From positions 1,803,529-1,867,528 of the forward strand of contig NZ_JAGGKR010000001.1 of NCBI RefSeq assembly GCF_017873855.1: a DNA stretch of 64,000 nucleotides, in the 5' to 3' direction. The notes below the pieces were generated by a model. That model did no database searches. It was given only the letters and a program-made list of their open reading frames with translations, and was not told where the DNA came from. Source of the DNA: Methanolinea mesophila (GTDB taxonomy: Archaea > Halobacteriota > Methanomicrobia > Methanomicrobiales > Methanospirillaceae). The stretch's first letter is position 1, and every line of letters begins with the position of its first letter. The position numbers and the translations under genes were made by a program. Of this stretch, positions 40,289-49,353 are shown in pieces.

Positions 40289-40370
40289 AGTTCCTGATTC
40301 GGTTTCGACCAGATAAAAACTCTTCATTTCTGGTCGCCCGAAACCCCCCGTGCTACCGGGAGGGCTCTCG

Positions 40371-40826
40371 TTACGCACCCTCCCTCCCCTCACCCGCCCT
40401 TGCGGAGAGGTCTCCCGAGTTCTTACCCGTTACGTCCGGACACCCCTGTCCCTGACCACCCGGATCACCATCCACGAATAGTTTTACCTGGCAGGAGTCG
40501 AACTGCATCCGTTCCGCTCTTTTGTTCATATGCTCCCGGTCGTGGCATTCCCTGCACAGGAGGATCAGATTGGAGGGTTCGGAGTTCCCGCCGAAGCAGA
40601 GCGGGACCTTGTGATGCACTTCCAGCTCACAGGGGATGCCGCAGATCGCACAATGCCACCGGTACCGTTCGGCAACCAGGACCGAGACGAACCGCCAGGC
40701 ACAACTCCCGGGCCGCACTCCCGGACGGATCAGTTCGTCCCACCACTTTGCAATCCACCGGTCGCGATTACTCCACGATTCCCAGAAACGAGGATTACCC
40801 GGAATCATGGGGCCCTGTTCCCGCAT
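40371..40826 (-). CDS. HNH endonuclease
   Basis: The 151-residue protein has the HNH motif: a Cys pair (HCAICGIPC, Cys59 and Cys62), LEVHHKVPLCFGGNSEPSNL with the His71-His72 pair, then LLCRECHDREH with Cys91 and Cys94 and the final metal-binding His. The two Cys pairs bind zinc and the His cluster the catalytic metal. ATG at 40826. The C-terminal 40 residues are Gly/Asp-rich (DGDPGGQGQG) and unordered-looking. It may belong to a mobile element or restriction function, or to DNA repair; there is no other element gene nearby. It is 82 bases before the lipoprotein start. Confidence 0.85.
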   Translation of the reverse strand: MREQGPMIPGNPRFWESWSNRDRWIAKWWDELIRPGVRPGSCAWRFVSVLVAERYRWHCAICGIPCELEVHHKVPLCFGGNSEPSNLILLCRECHDREHMNKRAERMQFDSCQVKLFVDGDPGGQGQGCPDVTGKNSGDLSARAGEGREGA

Positions 40827-41034
40827 AGCATGCCGATTGTTCTCGTACGTGTGTGCTTTGTGTCATGGGAAGGCAATCGGGTCATTTGCGTGCAATAATC
40901 CACTCTGATCTCAGGAACATAACGGGATCCGGTGAGGGGCGAAAGTGATCCCACCCGGCAACCGCCACCTTTAAGGTGCCAGGAACGGTAGAGAGAGCGA
41001 AAAGATCCTTATAACGCTCAAATGAGGAATTAAC

Positions 41035-41616
41035 ATGAAAATCGCAATTATCGGCAAAGGGCATGTCGGGTCATCGCTCGGTGCGGGACTGGCGCGGGCC
41101 GGACATGAGATACGCTACGGGCACCGGGACCCACGGGAGCCGGTATCCGATGCGGCGAACTGGGGGGAACTGATCATTATGGCAGTACCGTTCGGGGAGG
41201 TGGAACATACGGTGAAAGAGATCGGAGGTGCGGCTGACGGGAAAATCCTTATCGACGTCACAAATCCCCTGGACCAGAACATGGAACTCGCGATCGGATT
41301 TTCAACTTCGAATGCGGAGAACGTCCAGAGAATGCTCCCGAACGCACGCGTAATCAAGGCATTCAACACGGTGTTTGCGCAGAACCAGAGCACGGCGAGG
41401 GTCGGGGAGCATCAGCTGACCGCGTTCGTTGCCGGCGACGATCCGGATGCCAAGACCACGGTGATGCACCTGACGAAAGGGATGGGATACGATCCTGTGG
41501 ATGTGGGCCCTCTGAAAAGCGCCCGGTATCTCGAGCCGATGGGGATCATGATCATCGGCATGGCGTTCAAACTCGGTATGGGGGTAAATATCGGGTATAA
41601 ACTGTTGAAAGGCTGA
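41035..41616 (+). CDS. NADPH:F420 oxidoreductase-like protein (Fno family)
   Basis: The 193-residue protein begins with the Rossmann loop (MKIAIIGKGHVGSSLGAGLA) and RYGHRDPREP, the phosphate-recognising segment of the F420-dependent NADP reductase family; LIIMAVPFGEVEHTV and ILIDVTNPLD follow, and KAFNTVFAQNQ is the conserved F420/hydride region. It would move hydride between F420H2 and NADP+, though shorter than classical Fno (about 220) and with parts of the C-terminal loop altered; some relatives have other partners. ATG after GAGGA. Monocistronic, divergent from the HNH gene. Confidence 0.78.
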   Translation: MKIAIIGKGHVGSSLGAGLARAGHEIRYGHRDPREPVSDAANWGELIIMAVPFGEVEHTVKEIGGAADGKILIDVTNPLDQNMELAIGFSTSNAENVQRMLPNARVIKAFNTVFAQNQSTARVGEHQLTAFVAGDDPDAKTTVMHLTKGMGYDPVDVGPLKSARYLEPMGIMIIGMAFKLGMGVNIGYKLLKG

Positions 41617-41757
41617 CGAGCATCCGCAGGCGAAGAGGACTATCGCAGCCCCGGATGTACCATTATGCATCACGCACGCCCCATGTTCATCGCACGTGCC
41701 CGGATGATATGCAACAATCCTCGTTTTCATCGTCCGGGGACGGGAGTGGAAAAAAAT

Positions 41758-43086
41758 TCAGGGGGATCCCGGCTGATACCAGTCGGGAAGGACGAAGTCC
41801 GCCTCTTTGAGACCTGCAGGCCAGACAATCTTCGGCCGCAGGGCCTGGAGAGAATCGTCCCAGTAGAGCTGTTCCATATAGAGCGTGAACTGTGCTTCGT
41901 GGGCCTCTTCCGTGAAGGATATCTCGCCTCCCTGCATGGTCTCGATGATCTCCGGTATACTCATCGACCCGAGCGTGTCCTGCACCCGGGCCTTATCCAG
42001 GCTGCCGGCTTGTTCTATGGCATTCGCGGCGATGTACACACCTTCGTAGGTCGTGGCCCCCATCATCCCGGGAAGCCCTCCCCACCTGCTCTTGTATGCC
42101 TCCTTGAAGGCTGTTGCAGCAGCGGCCGTGCTCCCGCCCGGAACGGTGTACGGTGAGAAATGACTCTCGATGACCGAGCCCGCGCCGTACTGGCCGAGAC
42201 TTGAGTAATAATCGGGATCGTCGTTACACTCGACCGCCAGGAAAATGGTGTCGAGCCCCACGTCCCTCCGGGCCTGGATGATCATCGGGGCCTGTTCGTT
42301 CAGGAATGCAGCGGCATAAACCGCATCAGGCCTGGTGGCCTTTACCGAGGTGAGCAGAGTCCGGAAATCGGTCTCCCCCATCTTGAACGATTCGTTGCTT
42401 ACCAGCTGGATCGGAAGTCCCTCACGCTGGATAGTGGCTTCAACCGCCGAAAGTACTCCTTTTCCATAGGGGCTGTCCTGATACACGATCGCCAGCCGCA
42501 GGGGTCGGTCGGCACTGTAACCGTACTTCTCGTTTATCGCCGGCCGTATTACCTCGCTGATGAATTCGGTCGTCTGTTTTCCGTAATCGTCCGTGGTAGG
42601 GCAGAAGTGGTACATATAGCTCGTATCGACATCCGTCCTTCGCGTGATCGTGGGACTAGAGGCCCCGGTAATGATGTAAGGAACTTTATTGTCGGCGACG
42701 ATGGACTGGTGGGCCGTAGTGACCGCACTGGAGAACCCCCCAACGAGCACATCGACATTGTCGTTCGATATCATTCTGGATACCGCTTTCTGGCCGCCCT
42801 CCCTGGTCGACTCGTCGTCACCCTGGACGAGCACTATCGGGATCTTTGCCCCGAGGTCCTTTACATACACCCCGCCGTTGGCATTAATCTCGTCGGCTGC
42901 GATCATGGCCGACTGCCACATGTCCTTGCCGGTGGCGCTCGCGGGCCCTGTGAGCGATGCGACCACCCCGATTTTAGCTTCTTTTACCGCCGGCGGGGCC
43001 GAAGAAGTCTGCATCTGCGTGCACCCGGCAATCAGGACCATGCAGATTATGCAGGCAAGGAGTGCACCGAGCACGATCTTCTTCAT
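41758..43086 (-). CDS. Branched-chain amino acid/amide-type ABC transporter substrate-binding lipoprotein
   Basis: The 442-residue protein has a lipobox (CMVLIAGC, Cys22), then the Periplasmic_binding family 6 plan: KIGVVASLTGPASATGKDMW, IAADEINANGGVYVKDLGAK, then DVLVGGFSSAVTTAHQSI and PYIITGASSP, and in the second lobe ATTYEGVYIAANAIEQAG. Such receptors bind leucine, isoleucine, amides or urea outside the membrane and feed an ABC permease. No permease or ATPase of this type is adjacent, so it is an orphan receptor or its partners are elsewhere. ATG 43086. Confidence 0.85.
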   Translation of the reverse strand: MKKIVLGALLACIICMVLIAGCTQMQTSSAPPAVKEAKIGVVASLTGPASATGKDMWQSAMIAADEINANGGVYVKDLGAKIPIVLVQGDDESTREGGQKAVSRMISNDNVDVLVGGFSSAVTTAHQSIVADNKVPYIITGASSPTITRRTDVDTSYMYHFCPTTDDYGKQTTEFISEVIRPAINEKYGYSADRPLRLAIVYQDSPYGKGVLSAVEATIQREGLPIQLVSNESFKMGETDFRTLLTSVKATRPDAVYAAAFLNEQAPMIIQARRDVGLDTIFLAVECNDDPDYYSSLGQYGAGSVIESHFSPYTVPGGSTAAAATAFKEAYKSRWGGLPGMMGATTYEGVYIAANAIEQAGSLDKARVQDTLGSMSIPEIIETMQGGEISFTEEAHEAQFTLYMEQLYWDDSLQALRPKIVWPAGLKEADFVLPDWYQPGSP

Positions 43087-43738
43087 AATCCCTCACCGAT
43101 ATTCCGCACTCTCCATATTTCTGCGCGTGTACGTCGCCGGGACCTCGGCATGACCGCCGGTCTCCGGAGGGCGCCCCGCCCGGTCTCTGCTTCCTGTAGA
43201 AAGATTTCACCCATGATGAACACCATCCGGTAAACTCTTATTATACGCCTTTACAGGGGATCCGGCAACCTGCCAGGTCCCCTATCTAAAAAAGAAGAAA
43301 AAGGTGTCTGCTACCGGGCCTGGTGATGAACTACCGGATCCATGTGATACAGACATGAGTTTACCTGATCTCACTATTTCTGATTTGGGAATATATAGCT
43401 TGCCATGTTATGACATGGCAATGTTTTGTGGTAAAGGGAGGAACGTGGAGGTATGCGATCCCCCCCGGGCCGTCCTGGACAGACGACGTTACGGGCTTCT
43501 TTTCACGGGCATTCCCGGTGTCGGGGACACAATATCCTGAGAGTCACGTCCGGGAAATGGCGACACCCCCCCTCTCGCAGAGGGATCCCGCAGGCATCAT
43601 TCTCAGCCGGATCGTCGCCTGGGGCCCCGGGCACCGTGACCCTCACGCCCTTGTGCCCCGAAATAAAAACGGCCCCGCACCGGGTGTCGCTGTAGCATTA
43701 TTACCGATGAAGTCGTTCTGTGATACTGGAGAGTTTTC
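43087..43738. other. Long intergenic region upstream of RuBisCO
   Basis: About 650 bases between the receptor gene (minus) and rbcL (plus). Short arginine- and proline-rich frames are present on both strands but none has an RBS or recognisable product. The notable feature is the element at 43377-43438 with its palindrome. A long leader of about 300 bases between that promoter-like element and the start of rbcL would follow. Confidence 0.55.
43377..43438 (+). promoter_or_regulatory. Shared promoter-like element with palindrome, copy upstream of RuBisCO
   Basis: TTTCTGATTTGGGAATATAT, TATA-like, is followed by the 22-base palindrome TTGCCATG-TTATGA-CATGGCAA (43400-43421) and ATGTTTTGTGGTAAAGGG. 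The ends are repeated almost exactly at 58624-58689, upstream of the glutamine amidotransferase gene, where the middle holds a different short dyad. A regulator-binding site or structured leader is likely. Confidence 0.55.
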
Positions 43739-45031
43739 TTGGCAATCGACTGGTACATGGATTTCGTGGACACAGGGTATACCCCCGGGAAGGACGAACT
43801 CGTATGCCTTTACTATTTCGAACCGGCGGAAGGCATCGGCAGGGAAGAGGCGGTGGGAAGGATCGCGTCGGAGAGCTCGACGGGTACATGGACCACCCTC
43901 TTCACCCTGCCTCCCCGGATGAAAGACCTCCAGGCCACCGCATTCCAAATCGAAGGAAATTTCGCGAAGATCGCATACCCGCTCGCGCTCTGGGAGGAGG
44001 GGAACGCCCCGCAGCTGATGAGCGGGATCGCCGGGAATATCTTCGGCATGAAGGCGCTCGCGAACCTTAGATTGATCGACGTCTCCCTTCCGGCTGAATA
44101 TATCACGCATTTCAGGGGCCCACATTTCGGTATGGAGGGTATCCGGAAGATGATGAAGGTCCACGGGAGGCCACTTACCGGGGCGGTCCCCAAGCCTAAG
44201 ATCGGGTTCTCCGCGCAGGAGCATGCCGAGGTGGGGTACGAGACCTGGATGGGCGGGTTCGATTTCGTAAAGGACGATGAAAATCTTACTTCAACTCCCT
44301 TCAACCGTTTCGAGGACCGGGTGAAACTCATGGCAAAGATGCGGGACCGGGCCGAGAAAGAGACCGGGGAGACCAAGTCCGCGTTCATAAACATCACCGC
44401 CGAAACGGAACTGATGAAGAAAAGGGCCGAATTCCTTGCGGATTACGGCTGGAATTATGCCATGATCGATGTCGTTGTCGCCGGAACCGCCGCGGTCTCC
44501 ACCCTCCGGGACCACTGTTCCGACCTTGGGCTGGCGATCCATGCCCACCGGGCCATGCATGCCGCGTTCGACCGGGACCAAAAGCACGGCATCACCATGC
44601 AGTTCCTCGCAAAGCTGATGCGCCTTATCGGGGTTGCCCAGATCCATACCGGGACCGCGGTCGGCAAGCTTGCGGGAACGAAGAAGGAGTCTCTGCTCCT
44701 GGCGAACCTCCTCCGGGAGCAAAAGACAGAAGCGTCGGGGAACATGCTCCTGGAGCAGGACTGGGGGGGGATAAAAAGTGCATTTCCGGTCTCTTCGGGA
44801 GGGCTTCACCCGGGGCTGGTCCCGGAAGTACTCGATATTTACGGCATCGACCTGGTGCTCCTGGTGAGCGGAGGGATCCACGGGCATCCTGACGGAACAA
44901 GGGCAGGAGCGACGGCGACCATGCAGGCCATCGAAGCCTGGAGCGAAGGGATTACCCTGGATGAAAAAGCGGGGACTTCACACGAGCTCGCCAGGGCGCT
45001 GGAGAAATGGGGCTATTACAGGCCAAAATAG
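43739..45031 (+). CDS. rbcL: Form III ribulose-1,5-bisphosphate carboxylase/oxygenase (RuBisCO)
   Basis: The 430-residue protein carries the catalytic set: Lys152 in TGAVPKPKIG, the carbamylation motif GGFDFVKDDEN with Lys178, Asp180 and Glu181, the HAHRAMHAA loop, loop 6 Lys in TGTAVGKLAG, and SSGGLHPG. Length and sequence match archaeal form III enzymes. The start TTG 43739 is chosen since GGAG lies 7 bases upstream and the residues MAIDWYMDFVD resemble family N-termini; the next ATG is 43757. In methanogens it fixes CO2 onto RuBP from nucleotide salvage (AMP pathway) or the reductive hexulose-phosphate cycle. No phosphoribulokinase or AMP phosphorylase gene lies nearby, so the pathway cannot be fixed here. 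It is monocistronic. Confidence 0.93.
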   Translation: MAIDWYMDFVDTGYTPGKDELVCLYYFEPAEGIGREEAVGRIASESSTGTWTTLFTLPPRMKDLQATAFQIEGNFAKIAYPLALWEEGNAPQLMSGIAGNIFGMKALANLRLIDVSLPAEYITHFRGPHFGMEGIRKMMKVHGRPLTGAVPKPKIGFSAQEHAEVGYETWMGGFDFVKDDENLTSTPFNRFEDRVKLMAKMRDRAEKETGETKSAFINITAETELMKKRAEFLADYGWNYAMIDVVVAGTAAVSTLRDHCSDLGLAIHAHRAMHAAFDRDQKHGITMQFLAKLMRLIGVAQIHTGTAVGKLAGTKKESLLLANLLREQKTEASGNMLLEQDWGGIKSAFPVSSGGLHPGLVPEVLDIYGIDLVLLVSGGIHGHPDGTRAGATATMQAIEAWSEGITLDEKAGTSHELARALEKWGYYRPK

Positions 45032-45191
45032 GGTACCGCTCCAGGAGTCTGTACGAGTATGGGCTCATGGTTTTATGTCACTTCTTTTTTTAGTATACTG
45101 CTTCGCGACTGCAGATCCGAACGTGGAAAACCCGGGTGCTGATCCATAACAGGAATCCCTCACGATACCCGATCCGGGCTTTCGCGTAGGG

Positions 45192-47807
45192 CTAATCGTC
45201 GATAAAATCGTGAAGATGCGCAGGGAGACGTCTGCTTTTAAGATACTTGAACAGTTCAAACCAGATGATGCTCGCGACGCCGGCTCCTATCGCGATGGCC
45301 AGGGCCATCGCCGGTACCGGGCTGAAAAGGAACAGATCCTGGAGCCCCGGCACGTACAGGACGAGGAACAGGGCAACGAGCGTACCCGCAAACACCCAGG
45401 CAAGTGACGTGTTCGGCGTTCGCATGGTCGAGACCAGTGTCCTCGTCCACGAACGGTTGGTGAGGATCAGCATGAGGTTCGAGATCACGATGGTGGTGAA
45501 CGCCAGTGCCCTCGCCTGGGTCGCCACGAGCCCGCCGGAGAGCGCTGCGCTGTATACCAGGAGAACGATGCCGAGGACTACCATTCCCTGGATCACGGAG
45601 AGGAACGCCGCCCCACGGGTGAACAGGACCTCGGTCTTTTTTCGCGGGGGGCGATTCATCACATCGGACTCCTCGGGTTCTGCCTCGAATACGATGGAGC
45701 ATGCCGGATCGATGATCAGTTCCAGGAAGACGATATGTACCGGAAGGAGTACCAGGGGGAGGTCGAAGAGCACCGGGAGAAGCGACATTCCCGCTATAGG
45801 GACGTGGATCGAGAGGATGTAGGACACGGCCTTTTTAAGGTTGTCAAAGATTCTCCTCCCCAGGCGTACTGCGGCGACTATCGAGCTGAACGCATCGTCG
45901 AGCAGGACGAGCGAGGCCGATTCCCGGGCCACGTCCGTACCCCGCCGGCCCATCGCGATCCCGATATCGGCGGATTTCAACGCCGGGGCATCATTTACTC
46001 CGTCCCCGGTCATGGCAACCACCTCCCCGTTCTCTTTCAGCGCATCAACTATCCTCAGTTTCTGCCGGGGGACGGTCCTTGCGAAGACATTCGCGGATCC
46101 GACCCGCGCTTTGAGCGCTTCACCGTCCAACTCTTCAAGTTCTGGCCCGGTTATGCATTTTTCAGGATCTTTGAGCCCGATTTGGCGGGCTATGTTGAGG
46201 GCGGTCAGGGCGTAATCCCCGGTGATCATGATTACCCGGATCCCCGCATCGTAACACTCGCGAACCGCCTGAGGCACGTCAGGACGCACCGGGTCGGCAA
46301 AACCGATCAGGCCCAGGAATTCGAATACGAAATCATGCTGGTTCGCCGGGAGCCTTGTCCTGGTGAATGCGGCTTTCGCCACTCCGAGAACCCTAAGCCC
46401 CTCTGCGGCCATGGCATCGACCTGTACGGTGAGATCCTTCATGGAGGATACATCGAGGTGGCAGAGATCGGCGACCGCCTCCGGCGCTCCCTTGGCGGCG
46501 ATGACGTAATCGGTCCCGTCCGGCGACATCCACACGTTTGACATCGCGAGCAGTTCGGGGGAGAGCGGGTACTCGATCACGAGCTCCCAGTTCCTGTGGA
46601 CATGATCGGTCGTACCGAACTCCCCGTCGGCGATCTTCTTGAGGGCTTTTTCCATGGGATCGAAGGGGTCTTTCTTGCTGGCGAGAATACCGAACTCCAT
46701 CAGCGTGTGGCATGATTCGGGAACACGCCCGCCGGAGTCGGAGGGGAAGTCGCAGGGTACCCCCCCGGCAGAAAATTTCTTCACCGACATCCTGTTTTCG
46801 GTAAGAGTCCCGGTCTTGTCCACGCAGAGGACGGTCGCAGCACCAAGGATCTCGACCGCCGGGATCTGCCTGGTGAGCACATTCTTCCGTGAGATTCTCC
46901 AGGCCCCCAGCGCCAGAAAAATGGTCAGCACGACCGGGAATTCCTCGGGGAGGATCGCCATGGCAAGGGTTACCCCCGCGAGCAGCCCTTCTATCCAGTT
47001 CAGCCGGGTTATCCCGTAGACCACCACGATGAGGATACAGAGCGCGAGCCCCACGAGCGCGATAGTGAGAACGATGCCGGATATCTCCTGTTTCAGGTGC
47101 GTATCGCTCCGTTCCACCTCTCCGAGGGTCATCCCGATCTTACCCATTTCGGTCCGGATCCCTGTCGATCGAACCTCGGCAACCCCCCGGCCCTGGACCA
47201 CCATAGTCCCTGACCAGACCCACGGAAGTCCGTCACCTCCGGGACGATCCTCCCCTATCCCCTCTTTCCATGCGACCTTGCGCACCGGAACCGATTCCCC
47301 TGTGAGCAGGGACTCGTCAACGGCGATGTTGTTGGAATACAGGAGGACCGCATCCGCCGGCACCCTGTCGCCCTCCGAGAGGATCAGCATGTCGCCGGTC
47401 ACTACCTCCCTGCCCGGGATGCGGCGATGCTCGCCGTCGCGAATCACCAGCGCCCGGGGGCTGGAAAGACTTCGCAGGGCATCCAGAGCCCGTTCGGTCT
47501 TCTGTTCCTGATATACGGTGATTCCGATGATGACGAGCACAAAACTGAGCAGGATGAGTCCTTCCTGAATATCACCCAGAATAAAATAGATCGATCCGGC
47601 AGCCACAAGGAGGATGAACATGGGCTCCCTGGCGACATCGAGGATTATCCGGGAGACGCTCCGCTTTTTTGCCGCAGGCAGTTCGTTGTATCCTTCCTTG
47701 CGCAGCCTGTCGGCGGCCTCATGCTCCGGGAGTCCCTTCACCGAATCGATCTCAAAGACCTGCAACGGACGTCCATCCCCTGCCGTGTCACAGTGTCGTT
47801 GACACAC
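45192..47807 (-). CDS. P-type (P2-like) cation-transporting ATPase
   Basis: The 871-residue protein has the full P-type ATPase layout: cation-ATPase N domain, actuator loop TGES (169-172), transmembrane ion-binding PEEFPVV (287-293), phosphorylation motif DKTGT with Asp330, the nucleotide-binding domain (KGAPEAVADLC), and TGDGVNDAPALKSADIG in the hinge, then four to six C-terminal helices. PEEFP in helix 4, rather than PEGLP of calcium pumps or CPC of metal pumps, is found in uncharacterised archaeal pumps and leaves the ion (Ca2+, Mg2+ or H+/Na+) open. GTG start 47807; the RBS is weak and the first 15 residues could be untranslated. Monocistronic. Confidence 0.9.
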   Translation of the reverse strand: MCQRHCDTAGDGRPLQVFEIDSVKGLPEHEAADRLRKEGYNELPAAKKRSVSRIILDVAREPMFILLVAAGSIYFILGDIQEGLILLSFVLVIIGITVYQEQKTERALDALRSLSSPRALVIRDGEHRRIPGREVVTGDMLILSEGDRVPADAVLLYSNNIAVDESLLTGESVPVRKVAWKEGIGEDRPGGDGLPWVWSGTMVVQGRGVAEVRSTGIRTEMGKIGMTLGEVERSDTHLKQEISGIVLTIALVGLALCILIVVVYGITRLNWIEGLLAGVTLAMAILPEEFPVVLTIFLALGAWRISRKNVLTRQIPAVEILGAATVLCVDKTGTLTENRMSVKKFSAGGVPCDFPSDSGGRVPESCHTLMEFGILASKKDPFDPMEKALKKIADGEFGTTDHVHRNWELVIEYPLSPELLAMSNVWMSPDGTDYVIAAKGAPEAVADLCHLDVSSMKDLTVQVDAMAAEGLRVLGVAKAAFTRTRLPANQHDFVFEFLGLIGFADPVRPDVPQAVRECYDAGIRVIMITGDYALTALNIARQIGLKDPEKCITGPELEELDGEALKARVGSANVFARTVPRQKLRIVDALKENGEVVAMTGDGVNDAPALKSADIGIAMGRRGTDVARESASLVLLDDAFSSIVAAVRLGRRIFDNLKKAVSYILSIHVPIAGMSLLPVLFDLPLVLLPVHIVFLELIIDPACSIVFEAEPEESDVMNRPPRKKTEVLFTRGAAFLSVIQGMVVLGIVLLVYSAALSGGLVATQARALAFTTIVISNLMLILTNRSWTRTLVSTMRTPNTSLAWVFAGTLVALFLVLYVPGLQDLFLFSPVPAMALAIAIGAGVASIIWFELFKYLKSRRLPAHLHDFIDD

Positions 47808-48045
47808 CTTTTAAAATATTTGAACCGAAGGGATCCCGGGGATTTTCGGAAGTACCACTATATGCGTTCCGTGGGAGATCTCATCCCGTTTCCGGGGTAA
47901 TTGGTCTTTGGCCGGATGCCGTGCAGGCCTGCCTACCCGGTGAGAAACCCGCCGTTCCTTGCCGGTTCTCTTCCGGCCCAGGAACAGATTTCCCCCCCTG
48001 CAGCGACAGAGAGCTTATTAACCTCAGACATCATGTAAGATATCA

Positions 48046-48061
48046 CAGTTTTCCATAACTG
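48046..48061 (+). promoter_or_regulatory. Dyad in the leader of the 48077 miniprotein gene
   Basis: CAGTT-TTCCAT-AACTG is followed by TTCGAGACAACCACT and the ATG. It matches the leader of the paralogous gene at 27221 in order and spacing (CAGTTT-TTC-AAACTG, then GTTTGAG and ACAAC). It is probably a shared operator or RNA hairpin. A preceding CTTATTAACC may be the TATA-like box. Confidence 0.5.
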
Positions 48062-48076
48062 TTCGAGACAACCACT

Positions 48077-48250
48077 ATGTATAAATCAAATTTTAACAGT
48101 GGCGGCCCTAGAAATTACGGCCCCCGCGAGATGACCAAAGTAGTCTGTTCAGACTGCGGTAAAGAGTGCGAAGTACCGTTCAAGCCGACCGAGGGAAGAC
48201 CTGTCTATTGCCAGGAGTGCCTCCCGAAGCACCGGCGCCCCCGGTTCTAA
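48077..48250 (+). CDS. CxxC-x17-CxxC zinc-ribbon miniprotein (57 residues), paralogue 2
   Basis: ATG 48077 to TAA 48250. The zinc domain (VCSDCGKECEVPFKP, TEGRPVYCQECLPKHRRPR) differs from the protein at 27221 by only three conservative changes; the N-terminal tail (MYKSNFNSGGPRNYG) is longer and diverged but again Ser/Asn/Gly/Arg-rich. Two CxxC pairs should bind one zinc; a third Cys pair member lies between (KEC). Two nearly identical copies with related leaders in one 64-kb window suggest dosage or differential regulation. Function unknown. Confidence 0.8.
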   Translation: MYKSNFNSGGPRNYGPREMTKVVCSDCGKECEVPFKPTEGRPVYCQECLPKHRRPRF

Positions 48251-48489
48251 ATCCATCAAACTAACTCTTTTTAGGAAAATCCGTCTGCCAGGAAAACCTT
48301 GTTATAATACTGTTCGGTGGTTCAGTAGCAATGCACATCCTGCTGCAACGCCTGATCCTTCCGATTGACGGATCACGACGAATATCCCTGTATTACTTTT
48401 AGACTTTTTTATAGCGCGAATGAGAACCCCGGGACGAATAAGGTAGGGTTATTTCCCGATGAAAAATTACGCGGTGATTGAAGAACCTT

Positions 48490-49032
48490 TCAGAATATCG
48501 TTATTAACCCCTCGGACAAGAGGAGGAAGCCGAGCGATACGAGAAAGAATCCGAGCACCGTGAAGAAGACCGCAGGGAGTCTTTTCCACCGGAACAGCCA
48601 CGCGATCACCGGGGTACTATACAACCCGAGCCCCGGTATCCAGGATATGAACACGCAGGAGATGGAACCGTATTTGTATATGATCTTCACCTTCTGCATC
48701 TTTTTTTCCACTTTATCCAGCCAATTCCGGACCTTTTCGGAGCTCTGTGCGAAGGTATCGCATATCTCCAGGATGCCAAGCACCATCCCCACGGCGAACG
48801 AAGTCATCACGGAAAGGATCACCGCAGGAGACAGGCCCATCCCGACCCCTACGGGGGAGGCGGTTGCCTGAAGGAGGAAGGTCGAGCTTATCAGCGCGAC
48901 GATCACTCCAACAGGAACTCCTGCGATGACTCCGATAAAAAGGGGGATCGCCAGACCGAATATAAAGAAAAAGAAAAAAGCCTTCAGGATCTGACGGAAT
49001 ATGATGATTGCCCGAAAAAATGGTTTTTCCAT
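48490..49032 (-). CDS. Small multi-pass membrane protein, paralogue 2 of the duplicated module
   Basis: Start ATG 49032 (MEKPFFRAIIIFRQILKAFF) is preferred over 49083, because a TATA-like AATATGTATATATCC (minus strand of 49057-49071) lies inside the longer version and would place transcription start near 49035. The 180-residue product has four to five helices and matches the protein at 25174 in FLLQATASPVGVGMGLSP, ILEICDTFAQSS, KYGSISCVFISWIPGLGLYS and TPVIAWLFRWKRLPAV. The YjdF-like partner gene here is divergent (49354), whereas at 24-25 kb the pair is in tandem. Confidence 0.7.
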   Translation of the reverse strand: MEKPFFRAIIIFRQILKAFFFFFIFGLAIPLFIGVIAGVPVGVIVALISSTFLLQATASPVGVGMGLSPAVILSVMTSFAVGMVLGILEICDTFAQSSEKVRNWLDKVEKKMQKVKIIYKYGSISCVFISWIPGLGLYSTPVIAWLFRWKRLPAVFFTVLGFFLVSLGFLLLSEGLITIF

Positions 49033-49353
49033 CCGACAGTACCATTCACCTGCCAGGATATATACATATTCGCCGGCTCTCATGGGAGATGGGGAGAAAC
49101 GCGATTAAACTGGATTTGGGAGAGCACCGGGATACTGCGGCTCTCCGGGCGCCATCACGCATGACTGAAAACCTCGAATTATTCCGCAGACGCCGGGATT
49201 TTCTTTCGACCCGGTCGGACAGACCCGGATTAACATGAGTTCCCCGCTGCATCCGGGAGCAGGGATCCCGGGAAACACTCCGGAAATGCCAGGAGGGGAC
49301 TCGGGATATTTAAGGTGGAGGTTAATACCAATCGGTTCATATGAGTCTGTGAC
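49033..49353. other. Divergent promoter region of the second membrane module
   Basis: It contains the two TATA-like boxes given for the flanking genes and GC-rich sequence between them. Minor: a GGGATCCCGGGAA block. No gene is seen. Confidence 0.5.

Noticed and set aside
43304-43922. Plus-strand frames upstream of RuBisCO
   Set aside because: They run through the palindromic element and overlap the RuBisCO start, without RBS or recognisable motifs.
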